NCBI GenBank assembly: GCA_963849635.1
Contig: CAWKIA010000018.1
Location: forward strand, 434,001 to 498,000
Length of the DNA: 64,000 bases
Source of the DNA: CAVRUD01 sp963849635
GTDB taxonomy: Bacteria; Chloroflexota; Chloroflexia; Thermomicrobiales; UBA6265
Direction of reading: 5' to 3'
A model generated the notes under the pieces. It worked only from the letters and a program-made list of their open reading frames with translations. It made no database searches and was not told the DNA's origin. The translations under genes and the position numbers were made by a program. Below, in pieces: positions 1 through 9,274 of the stretch. Each line of letters opens with the position of its first letter. Position 1 is the first letter of the stretch.

Positions 1-120
1 GATACCCCGGACGAGATGGCTGTCTCGATTCTGGCTGAGATCATCGCGGTGCGGCATGGTCGAGCCGGTGGACAGTTGACCGAAGCCAGCGGCCCGATCC
101 GAGGCACGATCACGGCGTGA
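1..120 (+). CDS. XdhC/CoxI-family accessory protein, C-terminal fragment
   Basis: The reading frame is open from base 1 and ends at a TGA at 118-120, giving the last 39 residues of a protein cut by the window edge. The tail reads DTPDEMAVSILAEIIAVRHG, which matches the conserved C-terminus of the XdhC/CoxI family. These proteins bind molybdenum cofactor and load its sulfurated form into xanthine dehydrogenase or CO dehydrogenase-like hydroxylases. The next gene starts at 117, overlapping by four bases, and is a MocA-like cytidylyltransferase. That pairing is the usual end of a molybdenum hydroxylase operon, so a hydroxylase probably lies just upstream. The family call rests on a short stretch. 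Confidence 0.75.
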   Translation, partial: DTPDEMAVSILAEIIAVRHGRAGGQLTEASGPIRGTITA

Positions 121-762
121 ACGAGACGACGATGTCCGAGCCGCGCGACCGGGCGGCCGGTGGTCCGCCTGTGGCCGGAATCGTATTGGCCGCCGGAAAA
201 TCGAGCCGCCTTGGCAGGCCCAAACAGTTACTTCAACTCGACGGCCAGCCGATCCTCGACATCGTTCTGGCCAATGCGGGCCGGTCTTTGCTCGCGCAAT
301 GTGATTCTTGTGCTTGGCAGTGATGCCGACCGAATCGCGATCCGCGATTAGCGAACACGGCCAGCAACTCATCATCAATCCTGACTTCGCTGAGGGGCAA
401 AGCACATCGCTGCACAAGGGTATAGCTGCGATTGGCGAGGCTGCCGCCGGCGCGATCGTCCTGCTCGGGGATCAGCCCCAGGTTACGCCGCAGATCATCG
501 ACCGTCTCGTTACGGCGTTCCATGCGTCGGGTTCAGATATTGTTCAGCCGGTGTATAGCGGGACGCCCGGAAATCCAGTCATCTTCCGTCGCACTGTCTT
601 TCCCGAACTTCTGAAAATCACCGGCGATCGCGGCGCCCGCGACGTCATCCAGCAGAAACGGGACGCGGTGCTCCGCGTCCCGTTCCCGAACAATCGGTCC
701 CACTTGATGTCGATACGGACGAGGACTACGCTCGGCTTCAGGCCGCCTGGGCAGACCGCTAG
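117..762 (+). pseudogene. MocA-like molybdopterin nucleotidyltransferase, frame-disrupted three times
   Basis: The N-terminus contains GIVLAAGKSSRLGRPKQLL, the nucleotide-binding signature of MobA/MocA-like NTP transferases that attach CMP or GMP to molybdopterin. Family homology then continues through three frame changes. Frame 3 runs to about 290, frame 1 gives NVILVLGSDADRIAI to about 345, frame 2 carries the INPDFAEGQSTSLHKGI and GDQPQVT motifs to about 690, and frame 1 resumes with LDVDTDEDYARLQAAWADR to the TAG at 760-762. Removing a T from the TTT near 289 or adding a G near 688 restores continuity. The intact length would be about 210 residues, normal for the family. ATG at 117 overlaps the XdhC stop, indicating translational coupling. 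It is either a decayed gene or a correct gene with sequence errors. Confidence 0.75.
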
Positions 763-2132
763 AAAAGCCCTTCGCCGTCCATCTTGTCCAGAACTCGATC
801 GAATGCGTGCACCGTGTTCTCCAGGTCAGCATCACTATGGGCAATGCTGAGGATGCCACCTGAGGAGAAGAGATCAACTCCCTCAATCAACATTCCCTGG
901 ACGAGTGTTCCGGTCAAAGGTCCGGCCGCTGACGCCTTCAGTTCTTCCGCTGCCATCCCCGTTGGGTATCGAACGTCGCCCTTGCTCACGTCGGAGGACG
1001 CTGTACCCAGGGCAATGTGGAAGACCGAACTCTCACCCCAAACGATGCCTGGAACGTCTCGGCGGGCGAGAACGCCATTCAATCCGGTGCGAAGCCGGGA
1101 GGCCGACTCATCGCAACGAGACTGAACGGTCGGATCAGCGCAGCGAGTAAGGCACGTGTATCCCGCGGCAGCTGCGACCGGGTTCGAGTTGTACGTTCCC
1201 TGGTGTCGGACCTTTTTGGTTGTGTTCCAACCTGGTTCATCCGAAAATTCCAAGTGCTTCATCAACTCGTCTCGACCAGCGACTGCGCCGCCGGGCATGC
1301 CGCCCGCCACGATCTTGGCCAGGGTCGTCAAGTCTGGATCGATACCGAGGCGCTCCTGCGCGCCGCCAGGTGCCCACCGGAACCCAGTGATGACTTCATC
1401 AAAAATCAGCGGTGCGCTGTACTTCGTGGCGAGTTCACGTAGCCCTTTGAGGAAACCGTCTGGAAGTGGAATCATCGCCCACGAGCCACCACTCGGTTCC
1501 ACGATGATGCCCGCGACATCTCCCTGGCTGAGCCGTTCCTCGACATAGGACAGGTCCGCTGGGACGACAGAGACCGTATCGAGTGTCTCACGCGGGATAC
1601 CCGGCATCGGGGCGCCCTCGAACGGTGGGCGCTCGCCCTTGAGCAGATAGTCGTTCCAACCGTGGAAATGACCTTCGAACTTGATGATGGTCGTCTTGCC
1701 GGTGTAGGCGCGAGCGACCCGGATCGCGAGCAGCGTCGCCTCGGTGCCGGACAGTGTGAATTTGACCTTGTCGGCTGCCGGCAGCATACGGACGATCTGT
1801 TCCGCCCAGGCAACCTCGCCTTCATGGCCCGCGCCAAAGTGGGTGCCGTTCGGCAGCGCTTCCTGGACAGCTCTGAGGATTTCCGGGTCGTTGTGCCCGA
1901 GGATGAGCGAGCCGTGCCCCATCGAGTAGTCGATCAATTCGTGGCCGTCAACCGACCACTTGTGCGCACCCTGAGCCCGCTGAACGTAGACAGGAAAAGG
2001 CTTCAGATAGCGGCCGTCGTGGGTAATGCCGCTCGGTATGACTTGCCGTGAACGATCGTACATGGCGCGCGACGCTGCGAACCGTTCCTCGAATTCAGTT
2101 CGGATACCGGTGGTTGCGGGTGCCTGCGCCAT
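759..2132 (-). CDS. Class III aminotransferase, glutamate-1-semialdehyde aminomutase-like
   Basis: This 457-residue protein has the fold-type I PLP architecture of class III aminotransferases. Visible motifs are YSMGHGSLILGH near the N-terminus, the cofactor-contacting segment LSGTEATLLAIRVARAYTGK, the IFDEVITGFR block with the PLP-binding aspartate, and LAKIVAGGMPGGAVAG, whose lysine should form the Schiff base. The overall resemblance is to HemL, but no haem genes are nearby, so I do not call it hemL; an aspartate aminotransferase family enzyme or another transaminase is equally possible. ATG at 2132 follows AGGAGGAGAGG at suitable spacing. The stop overlaps the end of the preceding convergent gene by four bases. 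A good promoter lies upstream. Confidence 0.85.
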   Translation of the reverse strand: MAQAPATTGIRTEFEERFAASRAMYDRSRQVIPSGITHDGRYLKPFPVYVQRAQGAHKWSVDGHELIDYSMGHGSLILGHNDPEILRAVQEALPNGTHFGAGHEGEVAWAEQIVRMLPAADKVKFTLSGTEATLLAIRVARAYTGKTTIIKFEGHFHGWNDYLLKGERPPFEGAPMPGIPRETLDTVSVVPADLSYVEERLSQGDVAGIIVEPSGGSWAMIPLPDGFLKGLRELATKYSAPLIFDEVITGFRWAPGGAQERLGIDPDLTTLAKIVAGGMPGGAVAGRDELMKHLEFSDEPGWNTTKKVRHQGTYNSNPVAAAAGYTCLTRCADPTVQSRCDESASRLRTGLNGVLARRDVPGIVWGESSVFHIALGTASSDVSKGDVRYPTGMAAEELKASAAGPLTGTLVQGMLIEGVDLFSSGGILSIAHSDADLENTVHAFDRVLDKMDGEGLF

Positions 2133-2179
2133 GCTTGTGCGTCCTCTCCTCCTGTCTGACGTGTTATCGATCGAAGGTG

Positions 2180-2208
2180 ACTATAGGTCGCGAACAGGAG
2201 CCTGTAAA
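2180..2208 (-). promoter_or_regulatory. Sigma-70-type promoter for the class III aminotransferase gene
   Basis: On the minus strand a -35 TTTACA (2208-2203) is separated by exactly 17 bp from a -10 TATAGT (2185-2180). It points at the aminotransferase start at 2132, leaving a leader of roughly 40 nt that contains a strong ribosome binding site. It is nearly back to back with the priA promoter. Confidence 0.65.
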
Positions 2209-2222
2209 GGAATGGCTAGGCT

Positions 2223-2251
2223 CTGACAAAAAGACACATCTGTTCTATACG
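2223..2251 (+). promoter_or_regulatory. Probable promoter of priA
   Basis: CTGACA (2223-2228), a 17-bp spacer and TATACG (2246-2251) resemble the -35 and -10 consensus. The predicted start point is about 2258, some 18 nt before the GTG at 2276. If the ATG at 2309 is the true start the leader is about 50 nt. Confidence 0.5.
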
Positions 2252-2275
2252 TTCACTGGGCAGTAAGATGGCCAT

Positions 2276-4795
2276 GTGGACGACAGCGACTTGGACTCGG
2301 CCAGTAACATGACGCCCGCCATCTTCCTACTGGACGACAGCAGTCTCCAGGCCTTGGACGTTGCCGTCGACGGCGGGTTCAAAGGCAGCGGCGATGGACT
2401 GCTGACCTATGGCGTAACCGTGCGCCAGCGCCAGTCGATCGACATCGGCCAGCTCGTTTGGGTCCCGCTACGCAAAAAGCTGGCGCTGGGGATCGTGATC
2501 GCCGAGCGGACGGACCCGACTCCGTATGCGCTCAGGCCCATTCACTCCCCTGTCGAACCGACGTTCCGCCTGGACCCGGACCGGCTGATGACCGGCGCCT
2601 GGTTGGCCCGGGAGACGAGCTGCAGCCTGTTCGCGGCTCTTTCTCCGTTCCTGCCGCCGGGAGTCTCTCATCGCGCGGTCGAGCATCTCCGGCTGGCCGA
2701 TGGGATCGATCCTGACGGGGTTGATGCAACGCCCGCGCAACGGAGGCTCCTGCGTTTCCTGGCAGAGCGCGAGGACGATGTGAGCCTGGATACGGCCAAG
2801 GCGGCGCTGCAAACGTCGCTCACCACCGTTGTCGCCAAGCTCGTCGAGCGCGGGTTGATCGAGCGAACCGCGCAGGTCGTCCATACAATCCCGGCGTCTC
2901 GCCAGGAACGATTTATCCGGCTGATGCATCCGGACCCTACGGCTGTCACCAACGCGCCGAAGCAGCGGGCGCTCCACGAGCATCTGGTTCAACGGTCCCG
3001 GCTCGCGCCGGTCGACGGCGATGGGTTGGTGCGACTAGATGACGCTCTCGCTCGGACCGGCACCGATCACGCGGCGGCCGCCGCGCTAGAGCGCAAGGGC
3101 ATCGTCCAACTGCTCCGGCAGCCGCAGCGCCCCGATGCAGCTTCTGAGGGGACGTCGTCTGCTCCGCCGTTGACGCCTGCACAGGCGGCCGCCTGGCGCG
3201 AGATCGAAACTGCTCTAAACCGCCGAGATCCAACGCCGTTCGTGCTCCATGGGGTCACCGGCAGCGGTAAGACCGAGGTCTATCTGAGAGCGGTAGCCTG
3301 GTGTCTGCGACATGGCCGCACCGCAATCGTTCTGGTCCCAGAGATTGGCCTGGCCACCCAGGTGGTCCAGCGGTTCAGCGCCCGCTTTCCTGGCCAAATC
3401 GCCGTCCTGCACTCCGCGCTGCCTGATGGCCAGCGATACGCAACCTGGCAGTCGATCGCATCCGGTGAACTGTCGGTGGTCGTTGGTCCCCGGTCTGCCC
3501 TGTTCGCGCCGGTGTCTAACCTCGGCCTGATCGTCCTGGATGAGGAACACGAATCCTCGTACAAGCAGGACGCCGAACCTCGGTATCATGCCCGCGCCCT
3601 CGCGGAGCACCTCGGCGCCCAACAAGGGGCTGTCGTCGTGCTCGGCAGTGCGACGCCATCGGTCGACACCTTCTGGCGAACCGAAGCCGGCGAAGCTCGC
3701 GTACTGACTCTGGCTTCCCGGGTCGGTCCAGCCAGCGTCGCCGCGGATGGTAGTCGCCTGAATGTCGAACTGGAGTTACCTCCAGTCGAAATCGTCGACA
3801 TGCGGCTAGAGCTTCACCGGGGCAACACCTCGATTTTGAGCACTCGCCTGCAGGAGTTGCTCGGGCAAACACTTGATCGCGGCGAGCAGTCCATTTTGTT
3901 CCTCAACCGGCGCGGACTGGCCACAGTCGTCCTCTGTCGTGGCTGTGGCGCCGCACTGACTTGCCCGTACTGCGACATCCCACTGGTCTACCATCGCGAC
4001 AAGCAGCGCCTGATCTGCCACCGCTGCAACCACCGCGAACACACGCCGTCACACTGTCCAACCTGCCGCAGCGGCCTTAACTATTTCGGCGCGGGAACAC
4101 AGCGCGTCGAAGAGGAGGTCAACAAGCTCTTTCCAACCGCGACAGTATTGCGCTGGGACCAGGACTCGGTTCGCCGCAACGGCGGTCACGCCGCCATGCT
4201 TCGTCGGGTCGAGCGCCGCGAAATCGACATCATCGTCGGCACCCAGATGATTGCCAAGGGACTTGACCTGCCGCACGTGACCGCGATCGGCGTGATCCAC
4301 GCCGATACTATGCTTCACTTGCCCGATTTCCGCTCAGCCGAACGAACATTTCAGTTGCTTACTCAAGTAGCGGGCCGAGCCGGACGACGGGCGGCCGGAG
4401 GTTCGGTTGTCGTGCAGACATTCAGCCCGGACCACTACGCCGTCCAGGCCGCCGCCCGTCACGACTATCAGACCTTCTACGACGAAGAGATCGACTTCCG
4501 CCGCTCACACCGCTACCCACCGTTCACCCGGCTCGTCCGATACCTGTACCGACACGTCGACGAGGCCAAATGCGCGGCGGAGGCTGACGAAATGGCCCGC
4601 CTCCTTGCGCGCCATGCTCGGCGCAGTACGGCAAAGGTCGACATCCTCGGCCCAACTCCCGCGTTTGCCAGTCGCCTGCGCGGCCAGTATCAGTGGCAGA
4701 TCATCCTCCGGGCCGACGATCTCGATCCGCTGCTCGATGGGTTACCGGCACGGCCGGGTTGGGCTATTGACGTCGACCCGCAATCTCTTCTCTAG
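2276..4795 (+). CDS. priA: Primosomal protein N' (replication restart helicase PriA)
   Basis: This 839-residue protein has the full PriA layout. An N-terminal 3'-DNA-binding domain includes LVWVPLRKKLALGIV. A winged-helix region follows, then a DEAH-like SF2 helicase core with Walker A GVTGSGKTEVYL at about residue 325 and Walker B LDEEHESSYKQ at about 420. A cysteine cluster at about 554-595 (CRGCG, CPYC, CHRC, CPTC) binds structural zinc, and the helicase C lobe contains GTQMIAKGLDLPHV and QVAGRAGR. PriA reloads the replisome at repaired forks. The annotated start is GTG; an in-frame ATG twelve codons on (MTPAIF) is a plausible alternative. The gene is followed by def, a frequent neighbour of priA. 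Confidence 0.97.
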   Translation: MDDSDLDSASNMTPAIFLLDDSSLQALDVAVDGGFKGSGDGLLTYGVTVRQRQSIDIGQLVWVPLRKKLALGIVIAERTDPTPYALRPIHSPVEPTFRLDPDRLMTGAWLARETSCSLFAALSPFLPPGVSHRAVEHLRLADGIDPDGVDATPAQRRLLRFLAEREDDVSLDTAKAALQTSLTTVVAKLVERGLIERTAQVVHTIPASRQERFIRLMHPDPTAVTNAPKQRALHEHLVQRSRLAPVDGDGLVRLDDALARTGTDHAAAAALERKGIVQLLRQPQRPDAASEGTSSAPPLTPAQAAAWREIETALNRRDPTPFVLHGVTGSGKTEVYLRAVAWCLRHGRTAIVLVPEIGLATQVVQRFSARFPGQIAVLHSALPDGQRYATWQSIASGELSVVVGPRSALFAPVSNLGLIVLDEEHESSYKQDAEPRYHARALAEHLGAQQGAVVVLGSATPSVDTFWRTEAGEARVLTLASRVGPASVAADGSRLNVELELPPVEIVDMRLELHRGNTSILSTRLQELLGQTLDRGEQSILFLNRRGLATVVLCRGCGAALTCPYCDIPLVYHRDKQRLICHRCNHREHTPSHCPTCRSGLNYFGAGTQRVEEEVNKLFPTATVLRWDQDSVRRNGGHAAMLRRVERREIDIIVGTQMIAKGLDLPHVTAIGVIHADTMLHLPDFRSAERTFQLLTQVAGRAGRRAAGGSVVVQTFSPDHYAVQAAARHDYQTFYDEEIDFRRSHRYPPFTRLVRYLYRHVDEAKCAAEADEMARLLARHARRSTAKVDILGPTPAFASRLRGQYQWQIILRADDLDPLLDGLPARPGWAIDVDPQSLL

Positions 4796-4796
4796 C

Positions 4797-4824
4797 TTGG
4801 TACTGATTGGCGGCGGCTTATAAT
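4797..4824 (+). promoter_or_regulatory. Promoter upstream of def
   Basis: A perfect -10 TATAAT (4819-4824) lies 16 bp downstream of TTGGTA (4797-4802), which matches four of six -35 positions. It sits just after the priA stop and about 68 bp before the likely def start, suggesting def can be transcribed on its own. Confidence 0.55.
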
Positions 4825-4891
4825 TGATCCATACAATTCGTTACCTGCGGCAACAAGGATGTTGGCCGCCACTCTTGGAGCAACTCAGCGG

Positions 4892-5422
4892 ATGGCACTT
4901 CTCGACATCATCTATGAAGGCGATCCCCGCCTGCGGCAAAAATCGACCAAGATCAAGAATGTCGACGCCGGCCTGCGCAGGCTGGCCGCCGATATGCGCG
5001 ACACCATGTTGGCCGCGCCTGGCGTCGGACTCGCCGCTCCTCAAGTGGGAGTCAATCGGCGCCTCATCGTTGTCCATGTGCCGGCGGATATGGACCAAGA
5101 AGGCGACCCGGAACTCAATCTGGCCCTATGCAACCCGGAGATCGTCCGCTCGATTGGCAACGAGATCGGCTCGGAAGGTTGCCTCAGTATTCCCGGCTGG
5201 GCAGGCGATGTGGTACGGGCCGAGGCCATCACGGTCAAGGCTATGGACCTGAACAACCGCGATATCCGCATCAAACTCAGGGGCTACGCGGCACGCGTCG
5301 TCCAGCACGAGATCGACCACCTGGACGGGGTTCTGTTCGTTGACAAGTTAGAGCCCGGCACTCTGCGGCGGGTTGAAGAAGATGACGATGACACCGATTC
5401 CGCTGAAGGCACTGCCGCTTAG
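4892..5422 (+). CDS. def: Peptide deformylase
   Basis: The 176-residue protein carries the three diagnostic motifs of the metal-dependent deformylase: GVGLAAPQVG at about residues 44-53, EGCLS at about 94-98 with the metal-binding cysteine, and QHEIDHLDG at about 137-145 with the HExxH site. It removes the formyl group from nascent polypeptides. I chose ATG 4892 because GGAG lies about ten bases upstream and the product then starts MALLDIIYEGDPRLR as in the family; an in-frame ATG at 4859 has AAGG immediately adjacent and would add eleven unusual residues. The C-terminus is an acidic tail (EEDDDDTD) beyond the catalytic domain. Confidence 0.95.
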   Translation: MALLDIIYEGDPRLRQKSTKIKNVDAGLRRLAADMRDTMLAAPGVGLAAPQVGVNRRLIVVHVPADMDQEGDPELNLALCNPEIVRSIGNEIGSEGCLSIPGWAGDVVRAEAITVKAMDLNNRDIRIKLRGYAARVVQHEIDHLDGVLFVDKLEPGTLRRVEEDDDDTDSAEGTAA

Positions 5423-5428
5423 AACGCC

Positions 5429-5554
5429 AGGTTGAAACCTAGCGCTCAACCTACAAGACCTCTCCGAGGTTGACCCTGAAATCGGACTCGGTGTTTGCCC
5501 TACTACTCAGACCTTCGGGACTGAGTAGGTTGAGCGCGGGACTTCAGTCCCGCG
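5429..5554. repeat. Compact intergenic element of nested inverted repeats
   Basis: This 126-bp stretch between the convergent genes def and gmk is almost entirely palindromic. GCGCTCAACCTAC (5442-5454) pairs perfectly with GTAGGTTGAGCGC (5525-5537). AGGTTGA and TCAACCT near 5429-5452 can pair locally. CTACTCAG (5503-5510) pairs with CTGAGTAG (5521-5528), and CGCGGGACT (5535-5543) pairs with AGTCCCGCG (5546-5554). It could act as a bidirectional terminator or be a copy of a small dispersed repeat. No other copy was recognised in the window. Confidence 0.65.
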
Positions 5555-5560
5555 TCAGGG

Positions 5561-6229
5561 CTAAAGGACGATTTGGGGCTGGTGGACTCGGCACCGCTCA
5601 GCGACGACGATCGCGGCGATCTCCTCAATGGCCTCCGTCATCTGCTCTGCCTCGTTGAAGACGAGGTAGTCGAAGTCGGGGGCAGATTCTAACTCCCGAC
5701 TGGCAGTGCCGAACCGGCGCATCAACGCCTCGCCCACATCTGTCTTGCGCGACTGTAAACGCCGGAGCAGTTCCTGCATCGAGTCCGGGGCGATGAAGAT
5801 TGAAACGGCTTCCGGAATCGCCGTACGCAGCGTCTCGGCTCCTTGCACGTCAACCTTGACGAACGCGTCCTGCCCAAATGAGAGTGCGCTCGCGATCGGG
5901 CTTTTGAGAACACCGTAGTTTCCGACTCCGTAGACCGACGCGGATTCGAGGAATTCACCTTCAGCAAGTTTCTCGGAGAATGCGTCTTCCGTCAGAAAGA
6001 TGTAGTGAACACCGTCGATCTCGCCGGGGCGCCGTTCGCGGGTGGTGGCGGTCACGGCAAAGAATGATTCCGGAAATCGAACGCGCAGATGTTCGATGAT
6101 AGCGTCTTTGCCGACGCCAGACGGACCGGAGATGATGAAAAGCCTGGGATGCCGGCCAGATCGCAATGCCGCAATCTGATGATCAGCCCGCTGACCGAGA
6201 CCGTCTTGCACCGCTTCCTCGCTTCTCAT
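5561..6229 (-). CDS. gmk: Guanylate kinase
   Basis: The protein converts GMP to GDP with ATP. It has a P-loop GPSGVGKD at about residues 35-42, the GMP-binding segment TATTRERRPGEIDGVHY, the lid region FLTEDAF, and VDVQGAETLR. The ATG at 6229 is preceded by AGGTGG ten bases upstream. A TTG at 6268 would add thirteen residues without a visible ribosome binding site. The 222-residue product has an unusual N-terminal extension of about 28 residues before the usual start of the fold and a hydrophobic C-terminal tail. In many bacteria gmk lies near priA and def, as here, although it is on the opposite strand. Confidence 0.95.
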   Translation of the reverse strand: MRSEEAVQDGLGQRADHQIAALRSGRHPRLFIISGPSGVGKDAIIEHLRVRFPESFFAVTATTRERRPGEIDGVHYIFLTEDAFSEKLAEGEFLESASVYGVGNYGVLKSPIASALSFGQDAFVKVDVQGAETLRTAIPEAVSIFIAPDSMQELLRRLQSRKTDVGEALMRRFGTASRELESAPDFDYLVFNEAEQMTEAIEEIAAIVVAERCRVHQPQIVL

Positions 6230-6348
6230 GCCTTCCTGTCCACCTGTCGCATGCCCTGCCGCGTTCAATAGCCGTAAGATGATAACGGTTTGCGATTGTC
6301 CTTGATGTGGTCGTCTACCGACAGGTTAAACCAGTTTTGGAGTAGCGA

Positions 6349-8241
6349 GTGTTCGATGTTCTGACGATGGCCGCGATGGCGGACGAGCTTTCTAACTCGA
6401 TTGTCGGCGGCCGGATCCAACGGATCGGCCTTGTCGATCGCCTCACGGTGGCGATGGAAGTCTACGCGGAGCATCGCCGTCGCTGGCTCGTTCTGAGCGC
6501 CGATTCACAACGGGGCAGAGTCATGCTCGGCGATCAGGCGGTGTCGCTTGATCCAGCCTTGATCACGCCTTTTGGCCTGCTGCTGCGCAAATACCTGCGC
6601 GGCGCGACGATCGTCGCTGTCGAAAACCCGGCCTTGGAACGAGTCATCCGCATCAGTGTCGGCAAGCGCCTGATACCCGTTGGCGAACATGATGTGGCCG
6701 CAGGCGCGAGTGTGATCGACCATCCCAGCGGCATTAGGTACGTTGTTGATTCCAAGTCTGCCGGTGGCGAAGATGATGACGACCTCGACGCGCTCGACAG
6801 GCAGATCGAGACGGAAGAGGCTGAGGACGACGACTCCGGCATCCTCTATCTCCACCTCGTTGCCGAGTTGATGGGTCGTCACAGCAACTTGATCCTGGTT
6901 GACGACGATGGCGTCATCATGGAAAGCGCCAAGCGGGTGACCCATTCGATGAGCCGGGTGCGGCCAATCTGGCCGCGTACTGTCTACACGCCGCCGCCGC
7001 CCGTCGAAAAACCCGATCCGCGCCGGGTCACGGCTCCGGAGGCGGCCAACCTCATCACCTCAGCCGCGCCCGAAACTCAGTTGGCGCCGCTGCTCGTCAA
7101 GACCTATCGGGCCGTCAGCCCACAAATAGCAAGAGAGATCGCATTTAGAGCAGCCGGGGAAGCCAATGCGTGCGTCTCGGCACTTGTAGGTGACCATGGC
7201 TCGACCGTGCTGGCTCGAGAGATCAGGCACCTGTATGAGCCGATTTTGACCTCGGAGTGGGAGCCCAAGTTCTACCGCGACCGCGAGACGGAGGAAGTCG
7301 TCGCGTTTGCGCCTTTCCCGCTGCTGCACCTCCAGGATTCCCATGAGGAGGAGGAGGCCGCGACGATCTCGGAGGCAGCCCTCGCCGCCGAGGAAACGGA
7401 ACTCCCGGGGAGTGTGACGACCCATCTTCAGCGCCGTGCTCGACTATCCGACGCGATCCGGGATGCGCGAGACCGCTTCAGGGCAGGCTTGCCTCCCTCG
7501 ATGTCCAGCAGGAGAAGGCCGCCGTAAGTGACCAATACCGCACCTGGGGCGAGCTCATCTACGCCTATCTGTGGCAGATCTCCCGCGGACAGTCCGAATT
7601 CGCCGTCGATGGCGAGACAATCCCGCTCGATCCGAAGTTGTCGCCCAAGGACAACGCCAAGTCCTACTTTGAACGCTATCGAAAGGCCCAGGGAGCGGCG
7701 TCCGCCTTGCCGGAGCTGCGGGCCCAGACGGAGCACGAGATCGGGTATCTGGACCAGCTTCTGGTCCTGGTCCAGCAAGCCCATGGGTTCGCGGAGATCG
7801 AATCACTGGCGAACGAGTGGGAGGTACATCGTCCCGGAAGCCTGGACACGCCGAGCGTAGGCCGGAAGAAGCCAGGAAAAGACTCGCCAGGTCGGCCCAA
7901 GCCGCTGCGCGACGAGGATGGCAATGCCATCTATATCGGCCACAGCGGCCGTCAGAACGACCTGGTGACATTCGATCTGGCCGGACCGGAGGACACCTGG
8001 CTGCATGCGCGTGGAGTGCCAGGTTCGCACGTAATTGTCCGTTGGCGCATCCCGGGCATGGCCGAAGAACCGGAGACGATCGAGGCCGCCGCCTCTCTGG
8101 CTGCCTACTACAGTGCCGCCCGCAACGCTTCGAGCGTCGAAGTTGACGTCACCAAGCGCAAATATCGTGCGTAAGATCAAGGGCGCTGGACCGGGCATGG
8201 TGACATACCGCCATGAACGCACGATTGCGGTTCACCCTTGA
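6349..8241 (+). CDS. NFACT-family ribosome quality control protein (RqcH/Rqc2-like), frame-disrupted
   Basis: From GTG 6349, residues 1-380 form the NFACT-N domain (DVLTMAAMADELSNSIVGGR; GILYLHLVAELMGRHSNL). Near 7480 the frame shifts by one base, consistent with a lost T in CTTCA, and a coiled-coil region continues with RLASLDVQQEKAA and KLSPKDNAKSYFERYRK. The NFACT-R/DUF814 domain follows (YIGHSGRQNDLV; DTWLHARGVPGSHVIV). Near 8165 an extra C in TATCGTGCG shifts frame again before the conserved end VRKIKGAGPGMVTY. The intact protein would be about 630 residues, matching the family. RqcH binds 50S subunits carrying stalled peptidyl-tRNA and adds C-terminal alanine tails. Both breaks look like single-base sequence errors. 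Confidence 0.88.
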
Positions 8242-8288
8242 GTCGAAATTCGCTTTGCCGCTTAGTTAGTTCCCATGAGAAAACAAAC

Positions 8289-8317
8289 CCGTGGGCCAAT
8301 AATCGGCCCACGGTTTC
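8289..8317. terminator. Bidirectional intrinsic terminator
   Basis: CCGTGGGCC (8289-8297) and GGCCCACGG (8305-8313) form a perfect 9-bp stem with a 7-nt loop. It is followed by TTTC on the plus strand and by GTTTGTTTT on the minus strand. It lies between the convergent NFACT gene and tatC and can serve both. Confidence 0.85.
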
Positions 8318-8334
8318 TTCGCCATAGGCCATTA

Positions 8335-9150
8335 CTAAGCGCCGACGACTTCGCCATTGACTGATGTCTTGGCGAAGACCTTCGCGATCACGATGCCAAC
8401 CTCATAGAGGAGCACCAGCGGGACTGCGACGATGGCAAGGTTTACTGGGTCGGTGCTTGGTGTGATCACCGCCGAGACAACAAGGATACCGAGAAAGGCG
8501 TACTTGCGGTATTGCGCCATCTTCTTCGCGCTGACGAGATTGAGCTTCGCCAAGACGAACATGATGACTGGCATCTGGAAGGCGAACCCTAGGCCAATCA
8601 TGAGCGTCAGGTAGAAGTTGATGACTTGCACGCCTTCAGGCGACCATTCAAAGAGACCACTTAAGAAGTTCGACAAGAACGTCAGTGCTCTCGGTGCCGC
8701 AAAAAAGAAGGCATAGGACGCGCCGGGCCGGAAGAGGATCGTCACAAACGGCAACGCCGAGAACAGCAGGCGCTTTCTCTTCTTTGTCAGGCCGGGAGCG
8801 AAAAACGCAATCAGTTGATAAAGGATCATCGGTAGAGCGATAACGACGGCAATGTAGAGCGCTACTTTGAAGTAGAGCGTAATCGGGTCTGTCGGGCTAA
8901 CGACGTCGAAGCCTTCGGTGTTCGCGCCTTCCTGAATGTAATCGAGAAGCGGACGAGCCAGGATGATGCCAATAACGAAAGCCGCACCAATGGATATACA
9001 CGTCCGGACAATGCGCGAGCGCAACTCATCAAGATGCTCGTAGAGACTCATCTCCTCGAAGACATCAGGTTCGTTGGGATTGGGTAACCGCGGAACCCTG
9101 AGGTTCGGGACCTTGAGCCGCATGTTGGGGCGCTTTAACGCTCGCGCCAT
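8335..9150 (-). CDS. tatC: Sec-independent protein translocase TatC
   Basis: The 271-residue integral membrane protein has the six-helix TatC layout. The cytoplasmic N-terminal region ends in the diagnostic EEMSLYEHLDELRSRI. TM1 is ISIGAAFVIGIILARP, and the periplasmic loop includes the PTDPITLYFKVAL segment and later AFFFAAPRAL. TatC is the receptor for twin-arginine signal peptides, and a Tat substrate occurs in this window at 21515-22888. ATG 9150 is chosen because GAAGGAAGG lies about nine bases upstream; the frame extends farther but the added residues are arginine-rich and not family-like. No tatA is seen next to it. Confidence 0.95.
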   Translation of the reverse strand: MARALKRPNMRLKVPNLRVPRLPNPNEPDVFEEMSLYEHLDELRSRIVRTCISIGAAFVIGIILARPLLDYIQEGANTEGFDVVSPTDPITLYFKVALYIAVVIALPMILYQLIAFFAPGLTKKRKRLLFSALPFVTILFRPGASYAFFFAAPRALTFLSNFLSGLFEWSPEGVQVINFYLTLMIGLGFAFQMPVIMFVLAKLNLVSAKKMAQYRKYAFLGILVVSAVITPSTDPVNLAIVAVPLVLLYEVGIVIAKVFAKTSVNGEVVGA

Positions 9151-9274
9151 GGTGCGTTGCCTTCCTTCGTCGTGCCGCCGTGCTGCGAGGCGCGCCGCAT
9201 TCGCGGCGAATCGGGCTTCATTGGTGGGCCGGGTTTGCTCTAGCGGCGCTCGGCCCACCCCGGGCAACCTGATT

